From contig NC_133534.1 in the NCBI RefSeq assembly GCF_048544455.1, forward strand, positions 223,352,292 to 223,416,291: a stretch of 64,000 nt of DNA, written 5' to 3'. The stretch is from Silene latifolia (taxonomy: Eukaryota > Streptophyta > Magnoliopsida > Caryophyllales > Caryophyllaceae). The notes under the pieces were generated by a model that saw only the letters and a program-made list of their open reading frames with translations, had not been told where the DNA came from and made no database searches. How positions within the stretch are numbered: the stretch's first letter is position 1; each line of letters begins with the position of its first letter. Made by a program: the position numbers and the translations under genes. This document shows, piece by piece, positions 50,605-61,422 of this stretch.

Positions 50605-51677
50605 TGTGGGTTAATATCCGTATACTACCCCTTAAATTGCAGGACTATAACGTAAAATTTACATGCAATTTATAGTCATAAAGCGATAAAACAATAGAAA
50701 CGATAAGTGTATAGAAATCAACCTCGGGTCCTTTTAATTGCGGCGTAAAGATCAGAAATCTAAGCAGATTCCCTCCTAATCGTTGCACCCAAGACTTGGT
50801 CCGAGATATGCCCTTGTGCTAGAACAGTGTTCTCCGATTGCCTTGCAATATAGGGAGAACTGTTGTGAGTTTTGTCGAGATGTGAGATCTCAGTTTCTAC
50901 AGAGAAGAATGCTCTTTCGAAACCCTAATTTTCTCTCAAAATGATGATTAGATTAAACTCAAGGAGAAGGCTCTCCTTTTGTTCTCCTAGTTCGGCCAAG
51001 CCGAGTCCATGGGGAGGAAATGGGCTTTTCCATTTCCTCTTCTATTTGACTCGTAGTCCGAACCCAAATGGCTAAATGTATATGACGCGGTCTGATTATA
51101 AACTGTTATCGGTTATCGGAAATTAAGGCATCGGCTAATAATACGGGTTAGCTGAATTATTAATTCGTGTCCGACAAAAACAGTATTGTATAATTATTTT
51201 AATATACATTTAATTAAATATAAATCACGTATATTTAATTTCACGAATTAACTGGTTAATTCGCCTTAGCCCATGATATTTAATCCGTATTAAATATAAT
51301 ATCTCAACATCACGTATTTGACTAATTACTAGTCAAATAACTCGGACTAACTGGTTAGTCAATTTTTGGCATCTACATGACAGTATTTTCATACCGTCAC
51401 ATCTCTCGAACGTATCCTATAGGTGTGACTTTTAGGGACCAGTTGATCACCGCCATCTGTATGACAATAACGTCAAACTTATCTAGCAAGCCAACCGTTA
51501 TTGATAAACGTGGATCAACTGATAATAATACCAAAGTATGCCCTTTGATCCTTTTAGAGGTTTACAAGTCCTTGCACTAACTGTTAAGGACACCAACCCC
51601 AACAAGCTCCCACTTGTCCGTACAAGTGTATGTGCAATGACGTTATCCGCACTAACTGGAGGACACAAGCTCCAACA
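50605..51677 (-). repeat. 5' LTR of the young Copia element
   Basis: 1073 bp, identical to 42567-43633 for the first 480 bp or so, then differing by a cluster of small changes. Confidence 0.95.
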
Positions 51678-51682
51678 TATAT

Positions 51683-52109
51683 CTAATGAAGAATCATCCA
51701 AGTTTTCCATCAAAGTGTTTATCCCCTCCGTAGTCATATCGAGGTAGACGCCACGGCTCAAGCCGGGCAGTCACCCCAAGAAGTAGACGCCACGGCAGTC
51801 ACTACCAGTGCAGTTGATACTCGCGAAAGCGACCAACATGCCTTAGGAACGTATAAGTACAGTTGAGACGCAATTCTAGCCGCCTCGGCCAACCGAAGGC
51901 CTGGCAGAGGAAGCGATCAATATGTCTACAGATACGAACGCTGTCGAGCCGTAACCTCTAGCCGCCTCGGCCAACCGAAGGCCTGGCAGGGGACACAACG
52001 GTCGATACGCTAACATGTTCACAGCGGCGGTTGGGAAGTGTGGACAGCGGGCCGCCCACGGGGGCGCTTGGGACGAGGGGAGCTCGGAAACAAACAAGCG
52101 TTTGCATTT
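51683..52109 (+). mobile_element. Tail of the Tat-type element of 36332
   Basis: Continues the sequence interrupted at 42566. GC-rich, with two copies of a 33-bp unit (GCCGCCTCGGCCAACCGAAG..) at 51875-51907 and 51957-51989 and two GTAGACGCCACGGC words near 51748 and 51784. The 3' LTR is not seen, so it is presumably beyond the next insertion. Confidence 0.55.
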
Positions 52110-54448
52110 TGTAAGGAGTCGCCACCAATTTTTATGGGAAATTGGAACCGTTCGAATACCTCGTGTCATGTCAAGACACAAAGTAATGACATGAACACTA
52201 AGCAATCGTTACCCTTAGCATTCTATGTCTAGAATGACTCTCGTGGATGCCAATGAACACGGGTGCTCACGGAGATCTGGAGTAAGGGGTGAGGGTACGT
52301 ATTAGGAAGCTCTTTTGATCGAACACCTAATCCCGCCCGCCTCGATAGCGGCCTCTACTAATGATTAGGGAAGTTATTCGTACTTGATATATCGTCGGCT
52401 ATATGCATGCAATGCAACATCCATAGATTAATCCTAGCATGTGATAATTAGACTAAGTCGGTGAACAATTAGTTTATCATGCAATTAATGTCGAAGTTGG
52501 GATTAATATTGATTTACATGTGAGAACATACGAGCAAAAGGATAAATACAATAAAAGAAAATTACATTAATTACATTGGGATAGGCGATTTATGTCGAAA
52601 ATACCTTTAAAACGGATAATTTGAGAAAAAGAAATAAAAGAATAAATTAGAAAGAAATACGAATAAGTCAGAAGGTGATAATACGAGTATTAGTTGATTA
52701 ATACGTAAACTAATTAAACTAGGTTAAGGCAGAAAAGGGGTTCAGAGGCAGAACTCACCCTGGAACAGGCGCAGCAGGCACTGCGCCCTTTGGAAGAGGC
52801 GCAGCAGTTGCTGCGTCTGTTCCAAGGGTGAGTTCTGGCTGTGAAGCCGGAACTGCAAACCGTTAATGTTGATTGTTAATTTAGGGATTGGTTAAATTAT
52901 TTGACTCGGATGGAAGTGATTAATGGATTATTTACATATGATTAAAGTCATAAAAACAGTAAAGCATGGATGAGACGGATTAAAGACGGATTAATTATGT
53001 GAAGGGTCGATGTTAATGAACGATTAATTAGTGACATCGGTGAATGGGACAAACTAAACAATTAATTAGACTAAACATGATGAACATGGATGCAAATATA
53101 TCAATGACGAATCTCAGAAACTCAATATGATGAAATTGAATCTCTAAAATCCGGGTTTGAATATTAAAGACGAAAACCCATAAATATTGATTATTTAGGA
53201 TTTAAGTCGGAACAATGATGAATTAAACATGTAGATTATGATGATGAATTATGATACATATGAAATTATATGCTAATATGATGAATGAACAGACGAACAA
53301 AAGAAAATAAACAATTTTGTCACGAATTACAGAGGACGGAGGAAGAAGAAAAGAAGCAGGAACTGCGGCAGCCTCACGAAGAGGCGCAGCAGGTGCCGCG
53401 CTCCTTCGAAGAGGCGCAGCAGTTGCTGCGTCCTTTCTCTTCGTCTGTCTACTGGAAATCCGCAAAAACAGGTTTAGAGCACGGTTTTAGAAATCGATTT
53501 TAATGGTGTTTTCGACATGAATCTTACAATGATGAATAAATAAAATACAATAAATAAACAAGGATTATTACACCCTCAGACTTACATGTTGACGGAACGA
53601 GATAAACTAAGAAGATCGATTAGTGAATGCTCGACGCGAATGCAAGGAAAGAATGCCCTCGAAAGAGGAAAACGATTTAACAAGTTGATTAATTAGATTG
53701 ATTGAGTGTAGTGGTCAAATTGGTCGGTCATGCAACGGAGAGGCTGGTACCCGGAAGGATCCGAGCTTACGTGGTCGAAGGTTCAAGCACGTAGGCGCCA
53801 ATTAGTAAGAACAAAGTCTAGAATGCAAAGGGAGAAGAGAAGGGCGGACACTCGCGTGAGAAATATGAGGAACGAACGCTCCTATTTATACTAATCACAC
53901 GGAGGAATAGGGTTTCGGAGACTCTTTGGAAGTGAATCTCGGAAAGATATGAAAAAGATACGTAAATCATGCAAAGAAGGGCCTGGGAAGAGGCGCAGCA
54001 GCCACTGCGTCTCTTGGAAGAGGCGCAAAGACTGTTGCGTCTATTCCCGGAGGTTTCCTCCCTGTTTAAGAAAGATTTCCGTGTTTTAGTTATGGTAGGA
54101 CGGATTTAATTCGATTATCTTTTGAATATTACGGGATATTATTTGCCAAAAGATAAAATCTGAGAAATATGGAATAGAAATATCCGGAACATTCCAGAAC
54201 ATTCTGACTCGGGATTTAACGATTATCGAGAAAATGGAGACGGTTTTTGACCCGGACTCCGAATGTACTCTAATTACTGCCAAAACGACCGTATCGGCAC
54301 GTAGATGACAACTAAGAGGTTGACATTAATTTTTGAGCAATCACTTGACGATAATCTTACGAACTGTCACTAATCGTTCCGCGAATCAAACATGCGGCCC
54401 AATCATCACCGGGTGGTTTGCGAGGGGTGCAGAAACGAGGTGTCTACA
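52110..54448 (-). repeat. 3' LTR of the second Tat-type element
   Basis: Plus-strand limits TGTAAGGAGTCGCC..GGTGTCTACA give inverted TGTA/TACA ends (2339 bp). TATAAATA (minus) lies at 53890-53883. Hairpin doublets lie at 52764-52823, 53380-53434 and 53985-54043. The left boundary is less sure, because the preceding AACAAGCGTTTGCAT may belong to it. Confidence 0.6.
52749..52837. repeat. Long inverted repeat with nested GCGCAG/CTGCGC hairpins
   Basis: Outer arms CAGAACTCACCCTGGAACAG and CTGTTCCA-AGGGTGAGTTCTG pair over 20 bp with one bulge. Inside are two smaller stems, GCGCAG..CTGCGC and GGCGCAGCA..TGCTGCGTC. Confidence 0.9.
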
Positions 54449-54465
54449 GAGCCCCCACTTTGACT
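54449..54465 (-). other. Polypurine tract
   Basis: The minus strand reads AGTCAAAGTGGGGGCTC directly before the LTR start TGTAGACACC. Confidence 0.7.
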
Positions 54466-55502
54466 GAGGCTTGGACAAGGCGAAAGTCAAAGTATAGCCA
54501 TCAGGTCAATCGAAGATTACAACCTGACGACTATGGCGACGCGAGGCGGCTCAAGGGGTCGAACCAAGGACTGTCGTCGGGAACATTTTAGAGTCTGTCG
54601 ACTATCGGGAGGGTCGTTTAAAGTCCATTAGACTACGTAAGGAAGCTCTTGACCATAAGAAGAGATCATACCGAGATACCCCCGGGTGAAGCGGGATCAA
54701 GACGCTTCGGCGAGAAAAAAAAATCATTGGTCCGAAGATAACTTGGTGTCGAAGGCATTAGGAGGTCACGGGGAACTTTGGTCGAACTCTGCGGGGAACA
54801 AGAGATATATAAAAAACAACAAGCGGGACGTCGGTAGAAACTGCTGGGAAGTCTGCTTGCGTCGGTCTCAAGCGAACTTTGGCGAAATTTAGAGGCTGAA
54901 TTTGCTTGCGTTGGTCTCAAACAAACTCTTGTTGGGGAATATACTGATGATTTTGGCGGGAATCTGCTTGTCTCTGTCCTCAAGCAAACTCTCGTTGGGT
55001 GATTATTTTGACGATTAGGAGCATCTTGATCGTCATGGGAGAAACTTCAAGTGAGCAGTACTGCAAAATACCACTGCGCTGGAACAAAATGAGCAATACT
55101 GCAAAATACTGCTGCGAGGGATAAAATGAATTTGGACGATCGCAAAATATTGTCGCTATTTGGATAAAATGTGGGCCGGAACGAAGAAATCGTCGAAACG
55201 GACCAAAATGATACAAATGTCATCGAGGAAGAGGCGCACCAAAGATGGGCCCACAAATAACGAACTCATAACGAATTTTCGAAAATTCGTAAGGAGGGAA
55301 CAAAGGAAGAGGCGCGCAGAAGAGCTGCGTCCCTTGGAAGAGGCGCAGCGCCCGCTGCGTCTTTTCCCCAATTTGACAATTCTGCGTAAAAACGCGAAAT
55401 CAGAAGGGTTTTAATTCATTATTTCGAAACACAAATCTTTCAATTTCTCTCTCAAATCTTCACCATTTCCGTCAAGGTTGGATTCAAAAGCTTGCTTGAA
55501 AT
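54466..55502. other. Region between LTR and PMD gene, with tandem repeats
   Basis: Three diverged copies of CTGCTTGCGTCGGTCTCAAG-like units (54852, 54901, 54963). Three copies of a unit of about 38 bp with GCAAAATA..TGGATAAAAT (55053-55170). A GC-rich hairpin doublet (55306-55373). A CT-rich stretch resembling a plant 5' UTR precedes ATG 55503. Confidence 0.6.
55306..55373. repeat. GAAGAGGCGC hairpin doublet upstream of the PMD gene
   Basis: GAAGAGGCGCGCAGAAGAG..CTGCGTCCCTT followed by GGAAGAGGCGCAGCG..CGCTGCGTC. Related to doublets at 52764, 53380, 53985 and 59174. Confidence 0.85.
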
Positions 55503-58497
55503 ATGACTAATCGAGGTATGTGTTTTAATCTTGCATTAATCATCCGTATTTGTTGAATTTTGAGCTGCAAACATTAGGGTTTTCGACCCATTTACTCGAA
55601 AATTTGGGGCTTTTCCCCCAAATGGATTTGTCTTGCCAAATTGATGCTAGAAATGGATAGTAGGCAATGTTAGGAACATAACCATGTATTCACTTTGAAT
55701 TTTCATCGAGTTTTGAGCCCTTGAGCGAATTTTGAGACGGTTTCACAGCTAGATCGAAAATGGCTTCGAAAACGACCTTAGGATTGCCCATTTGTGATGA
55801 AACTTGATATTTGAGACCCTTGGGTGATGGGTAAACTTCCTGTCATCTCGGAATTTTGGTTGGTGACAACTTTTGCAGGGCACCTTTTAGGGCATAACCG
55901 CCATTATAGCGAAATGCTGCCGAATTTTCGACTCGAATTCGGAACTAAGCTTTGACTTTGACTTGACTCGACCCAATTTGTCACATGAGTGATTGAGTTG
56001 GTGAGAATATGGCCAAGGATGGCCAGAAAGGGGCATTCCCGGGCCTTGGAGGCTCGAAAACTTCCTAATCAAAGGCTCGCCGTCACGTGACGCGGCCTAA
56101 ACTTGCTTTAATGTTGCAGGTGATGATGCTTCCACTTCCGGGAGGACTCCCATGGAGGTAGACGCCAGTGCGGTTGAGGAGGCGTTGGAGCAGGCTTTCA
56201 CCGACGCGGTGATGGCTGCTGCAGACGAGGTTCCTGAGGAGGAGGCTGCTGAGGAGGAGGAGATTCCGCGACGGGCCCACCTCGGGCGAGGGGGTCGTCA
56301 GCTGAGAGGAGCTCCCACGTGGGCTGAGACCTGGGAGAGTAGGCACCTTGTGTGGGCTGCAGAGGGTCACTTGTCCTACAGGACGGTGAAGAGCTTGGTA
56401 AATAGGAATTCCCTAACTCATTACTTATCCTCTTTCTGTTGTTTTTTAATTTCCTTCAAATTTACTTCAAAATTAAAGATAGCTTTATTTCGAATCATAA
56501 TAGGAGGCCGGGAATATCCGGTCGTTCTCGGGGTACACGACGGCGATGGAGCACTACGAGCGGCTGTCGGAGGAGGAGAGGGCTATGATCGAGCGTGGAG
56601 CGTTCGGTCCTCTGGTTCAGGTCTGGAGGGATATCGTGAAGAGGAAGTTGCGGGCCAACCTTAGCCTGGTCCGCGCTTTCTTGGATCGATTTTGGGATAC
56701 GACTTCCACGTTTCACCTGCCTTTTGGTGAGGTGGGAGTCACCTTGGAGGATTACGGCATGATTTCTGGTCTGCCGTGCGGGACTGAGGAGATGGTGTGG
56801 CCGGAGGCTGGCATGAGAGCGGATTCGGCCGAGGCGAGGAGGTTGATCGGCTGGAACCTGTCGCCGAAGGCTGTTGCGGTGCCGGGTTTGGTACCCAGTA
56901 CCTATGTTCGAGATTACTTCGCGGGGAAGACCCCGGCATCGGTGGTGATCGATGGGAGGGAGACGGTTCCTCCTCCTTGTACAGCTGAGCAGAGGGCTCG
57001 TCTGTGGCTTTGGTGGTTCTTGTCTTCGATTTACCTCGGAGACAAGGGTGAGAGGCTGTCGACGAAGCTTCTTCCCTTTCTTGCTGACCTGAGCTCCCTA
57101 GGGCGTTGGGATTGGGTCACTGCTGGTTTTGCGGTCCTCATCCGCTTCATGAGGGCCATGGTTCGTCCGGAGTTGATGGAGAAGGGGACTTCTCCTGGCG
57201 CTGTCGGACCTGGGCTATTGTTGGAGGTATGAACCTTCCCTTGGACCAAAATAAATTCCTTTCTTTCATCAAAGATCGAAAGATCGTCATTGACTATCCC
57301 GTTTTACAGGCGTGGGTGTACTCTTACTTCCCGGGCCTCGCGCCCAAGAGGACGGAGCCGCTGGAGAGGGCCTATCCCGTGGTGAGGGATTGGGTCATGT
57401 GCCGGACGAAGAGCAAGCGTTCTTCTCACAATGTCTACCGGCGGGATGTGAACGCCCTTGGTGACCGAGCGTGAGTATCCCGTTTGTATGCATTTATACT
57501 TCTTTCCTTCATCGATCATAGGAATGATCTCTGTTTTTATCTTGTTGCGGTGGGTGCCCGGACCTTGGGCGGAGTATGCCGAGGCACCTCCTTTTGTTCC
57601 GAGGTCCTTCGACCTAGGAGCCCGAGTCATTTGTTGTTGTGGACGTCGATGGGTCCGGTGTGGTACTTAGGCGAGCGTTTGGCTCGTCGGTGCTCTCGGG
57701 CGCGCCGACGGTTCCGTTGATCCTCCTAGGACGATGTTCGGGAGCCTTCCGAGGCCGAGAGGGAGGCGGACTTGGCGGTGCCGGTGGTGACGACCTCCTT
57801 CGCTGGTGAGGACTACTCGGCATTCCTTTACGGGAGGTTGGCGTCGGCCGGTAGTGGTGAGTATCCTTTTATTTCTCTTTGATTGACTTTGGGAATTTCG
57901 ATGAAAGATCACCGATTAAATGAGAGTAGTTTTGTCTTTGCCGGAGGTTGAGGCGGCGGGCATCGAGCCCCCAGTGTATCCCGAGACTCTCGAGTACACC
58001 GACGCGGACCGGGAGGACGACGATCTCCGAGTTGCGTGATTTCGACGTGGGCGTGACGGATCTTGGCCTCGACGCGGGGCAGCATTTAATTCGGAGGGTG
58101 AGCCTCGGCTTATTCACCTTTTGCGTAAGAACACATTGGATTAAACTTGTTCAATTTCTTTGAGAATTTCTTTTGAAAATGCAGGTCGCGCCATCTCGGT
58201 TCGTGGCACTATGGAGGGTGGCCAACCGGTTGCGAGCTACCGCCATCGAGGCACTCGTCGGTGGCCGAGGTCGTCAGGTATGAACCTTATTTGATCTCTT
58301 TTGATTGATTTTTTTTATTATTTGAATCGATTGATATGAGCCAATTTTTTCTTGTTCTCGGGCCGATCGTGAGTGGAGCGAGAGTTAGCTTGATCCCGGG
58401 AGGAGACGGCTCGTTTGTCGAGGAGCTCGAGTTTCGGGATGCCGAGATCGCTGCTCTTATGGCGAGGGTTGCCGAGTTGGAGGGTGCTCAGCAGTAG
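55503..58497 (+). pseudogene. Plant-mobile-domain (PMD)-like gene, antisense to pol, multi-exon
   Basis: Clean exons: 55503-55515 (MTNR), 56120-56397, 56504-57226, 57310-57470, joined by GT..AG introns in phase. Exon 2 is Glu/Ala-rich (EVPEEEAAEEEEIPRR). Exons 3-4 show the aminotransferase-like PMD: FWDTTSTFHLPFGEVGVTL then EDYGMISGLPC, and WLWWFLSSIYLGDKG. Further exon-like pieces continue to a C-terminal coiled-coil-like EELEFRDAEIAALMARVAEL and a stop at about 58495-58497. From about 57540 on, the best reading moves between frames (PWAEYAEAPPFVPRSFDL, then LLLWTSMGPVWYLGERLAR, then SEAEREADLAVPVV), so frameshifts or unrecognised splice sites exist. PMD proteins occur in plants as host genes and in transposons. 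Function here is unknown. Confidence 0.75.
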
Positions 58498-59383
58498 TCT
58501 GCGTGGTCTTTGTAGTCTTGATTTTGAACATTTTTGGATTTTGTTTGGGGCGAAGCCCCCAGTTGCACATCTGGACTTGTTTGGGGCGAAGCCCCCAGTT
58601 TGCTCGTACATTTGCTTTTTGTTGTATATACGACGGCCTGAGTGCCTTTTCTTCTTTGGGTCGTGTTGTTTGTACCCGCAGTTAGCTTTTGGACAAGTTT
58701 GGTAGACAACGGTTTGTACCGTCATGCTGCCGAAATTTACATAGAAAAAACACATTCATTTACATTTTTATATACACATAAGGCCTTTAATTGGTGCAAA
58801 GAAAATGAGACTCGAAAAGAACGCGAAAATGCAAAAATTTTGTCGGAAATGACCGGACGGTAGGGAGGGTTACCCCCGCAAAAAAAGAAAAAAAGAAATA
58901 TATAAGTTGGAAAATGAAGAAAATAGAAATGAAATGATTAAATAAAAGTGAAAATGAAAAAGAAAGAATTAAAAAAAGAATTAAAATGAGAACTAAATAT
59001 AAAAATGGCCGAAAGTGTTGACGTCGCCTCGAAATGCGCGTTCCTGGATCAAGGAAACCTGAAGCATGGTAAATTTCGCGGATTTACCAAAATAAAATCC
59101 CGTAGGAATAGGAAATTATTCGTTTATAGAATTAGGAAAAATCCAAACACGGAAATCACAGAAGTGATGTTAGGGAAGAGCGCGCAAAGAGCTGCGTCCC
59201 TTTGAAGAGCGCGCAGCAGTGCCGCGCTTTGTTCCCAAGCGTGTCGGTTCGATGATTTTTGGAAACAGCAATTAGTATAAATAGAAGCGTCGATGAAGCT
59301 TTAAATCATACAAATCTTCCGTCTCTTCTTCGTCGATTCACATATAAAAACTCCCCATAAATTTTCAAGAGAAAATTATCATC
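58498..59383 (+). other. Spacer between the two antisense genes
   Basis: Two GGGGCGAAGCCCCC hairpins (58547-58560, 58583-58596) lie just after the PMD stop. An AT/GA-rich stretch, a hairpin doublet (59174-59232) and a TATA box (59276-59283) follow. No ORF of note. Confidence 0.6.
59276..59283 (+). promoter_or_regulatory. TATA box of the DUF7745-like gene
   Basis: TATAAATA about 100 bp upstream of ATG 59384 and about 45 bp downstream of the GC-rich hairpin doublet. Confidence 0.6.
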
Positions 59384-60889
59384 ATGAATACCCTAGAAAT
59401 TCGCTTGAAGGAATGGACTAACGAGTTTTCGAATATTGAGAAACATGACATGGGTGCTTACAACCTTGGGTCTCTGTTGAGTTTGAAGCTCATTAAGGTA
59501 GTAAAGCCGTTCTTGGATGCTTGTCTTGATTATTGGGATCCAAATTATCATGTTTTCGCGTTCACAGGAGGTGATATTTGTCCTTTTCCGGAGGAAATTG
59601 TCGCTATTGGCGGGTGGGACCACGAACATTTACCCGCCATCCCCTCCACTTCACAAGGGTATAAGAGCAAGTTTAGAGACTTGCTTGGACTTACTAGGCT
59701 TGAGGTAGATCGTCTTGTTACTTCGAAAGGCGTGCGGATGTTGGACTTTATGGATCGATTCATCAACAGGGCCGACCCTACTGTCTCTTATGTCGCTAGA
59801 AGGAGAGCATTCGGTTTCTGTTTGCTTCACGTTTACGTCTTTCAGGGACATGTTGATGAAGATTTGAGAGGTGATCCCCGCCTATTGGGTCTTGTTGAGC
59901 AAATGGAGCTGCGCAGGAGCCCAGCTTACTTGTGCTTAGGGGAGATTATCTTGGGTTTGGATAACAGGAAATCTAATCGCGATCTTCCATTTTTGGGGAG
60001 TCCCGTCATCTTACAGGTAAAAGACACCTTCTTTTTTTTCTTTTTTTCTTCTTTTTCTTTCGTTTTTTTTTGTTTTTGTTTTTTTGGGTGTCTAATACCT
60101 GTTTTGGTAGGTTTGGCTTATGGAACGGCTCCGATTGCTCGAGCCCCCAGTTCATGCACTTTCCTATCATGCCCGTATGATTTCGATGAGGACGAGGTTG
60201 TACATGGTGGACTTCACCCGGGTCTGTGACTATTGGAAGAACAAGTTGAAGAATGACGATGGCCCTTTGATCAGGTGGGTTGTACCGTGGTGGCATCTCA
60301 AGTCCGTCCTTTGGAGTGTCTTCTTTGGATCCTACTAGGTCCGTGCGCATCCCTGGATTGGAGTTTATGGTATGCATCTTTCCTGAGAGGTTGATGAGGC
60401 AAGTCGGGTTGAAGCGAGATGATTCCCGGGCTTGACACCGTCCCATGCAGATTGCCATGGCATTGACTACGAGAGCCGAAGAGAGTGGGCTATGAAGTGG
60501 GCCCAAAGAAACATGTGGTTCTTGAGTTTCTCCTCCAATGCCTTGTGGGTGTCGGATTCTTATCTGAGATGGAGGAAGGCCGCAACTTCGGAAGAGCGAA
60601 AGAGGCGAGGAAGCGTGAGCCCGTTGACTACAAGGTGCGCGAAGGAGAGAAAGAGAAAGAGAAGCATCTGACCGAAGGAGAAGAAGAAGCCGGCTTTCAA
60701 GTCATTCATCCTTCGAAGAAATCGAAGACTACTCCTGTCGCAGAGGTGGTGGTTGGCAAGAACGGAAGAGTCAGGCCTCGAGAAAGACCGTTGGTGATTA
60801 GGTCTGAAGTGGTGCAAGAGCGCCCGGCTCGAGGTCGTGACCAGAAATATGACAAGAACGACAAGGGCAAGGGAAAGATGGAGGAATAG
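59384..60889 (+). pseudogene. DUF7745-like extra gene, antisense to pol, 2+ exons
   Basis: Exon 1 is 59384-60016 (211 codons), starting MNTLEIRLKEW, with LIKVVKPFLDACLDYWDP and CPFPEEIVAIGGW typical of plant transposon-associated DUF7745-like proteins (family name from memory). Exon 1 ends TTACAG|GTAAAAG. A T-rich intron runs to TTTGGTAG, and exon 2 starts at 60111 (VWLMERLRLLEPP). TAG at 60336-60338 interrupts; another frame continues VRIPGLEFMVCIFPERLMRQ. The last part is a basic, Lys/Glu-rich tail ending KGKGKMEE at 60889. An AATAAA-like signal is near 60930. At least two frameshifts separate the pieces. Confidence 0.7.
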
Positions 60890-61422
60890 CCCAAGTCTTA
60901 TTTATTATTTGATTATTATTATTATTGTTGTAATAAAAGGAGGGATTTTTAGAATCCTAGCCTAGTCTACTTTTATTATTTGCCGTATTATTATTACTAG
61001 AAATTGAATGAAATAAAAAGGTTAAGTGGTTATGAAACCGTTGTGATTTTCTTTAAATTATTCTTGTCGAATTTCAAATGCAATGCAGATGTCCTTCTAT
61101 TTACATTTTAAATAAAATGGTGGGTTGAATCCCGTGAAGGATTGCCTACGTATTCACTTAAAAAAGCGAAATCAAACCCTTGCGCGTAGTTCGAGTAAAT
61201 GTAAAAGAATAATTGTTCGAAGCAAGAGCTTGTAATGAACATAGAAAATAAGCATGAGCTTTTGCTTACTCGGGAGGTGCGAATTTAGTTTGTTTGATGA
61301 TATGAGGATGACGAGTTTGCCAAGATGCAAGAGCACAGTGACATTCAGATGGGCCAGGGGCCGTTTATTTAGTGCCGCAAGAGCGACACGTAGGTTTACG
61401 CGAGGCGCGTTTCTGTTCTATC
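60890..61422. other. Spacer between antisense gene and pol
   Basis: The convergent 3' ends of the plus-strand gene and minus-strand pol meet here. AT-rich, with no ORF of note. Confidence 0.5.

Larger units (their letters stand above)
42567..51677 (-). mobile_element. Copia retrotransposon, young, complete structure
   Basis: LTRs at 42567-43633 and 50605-51677 are nearly identical and flanked by the 5-bp TSD TATAT. The complement of TGGTATCAGAGC at 50591-50602 and a purine tract (minus AAGTGGGAG) beside 43633 set the minus orientation. One gag-pol region (48436-44419) is present with frame lesions. It is inserted in the 3' tail of the Tat-type element. Confidence 0.95.

Noticed and set aside
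60017-60110. Read-through coding with a Phe run in the DUF7745-like gene
   Set aside because: Flanked by GT..AG and T-rich; better read as an intron.
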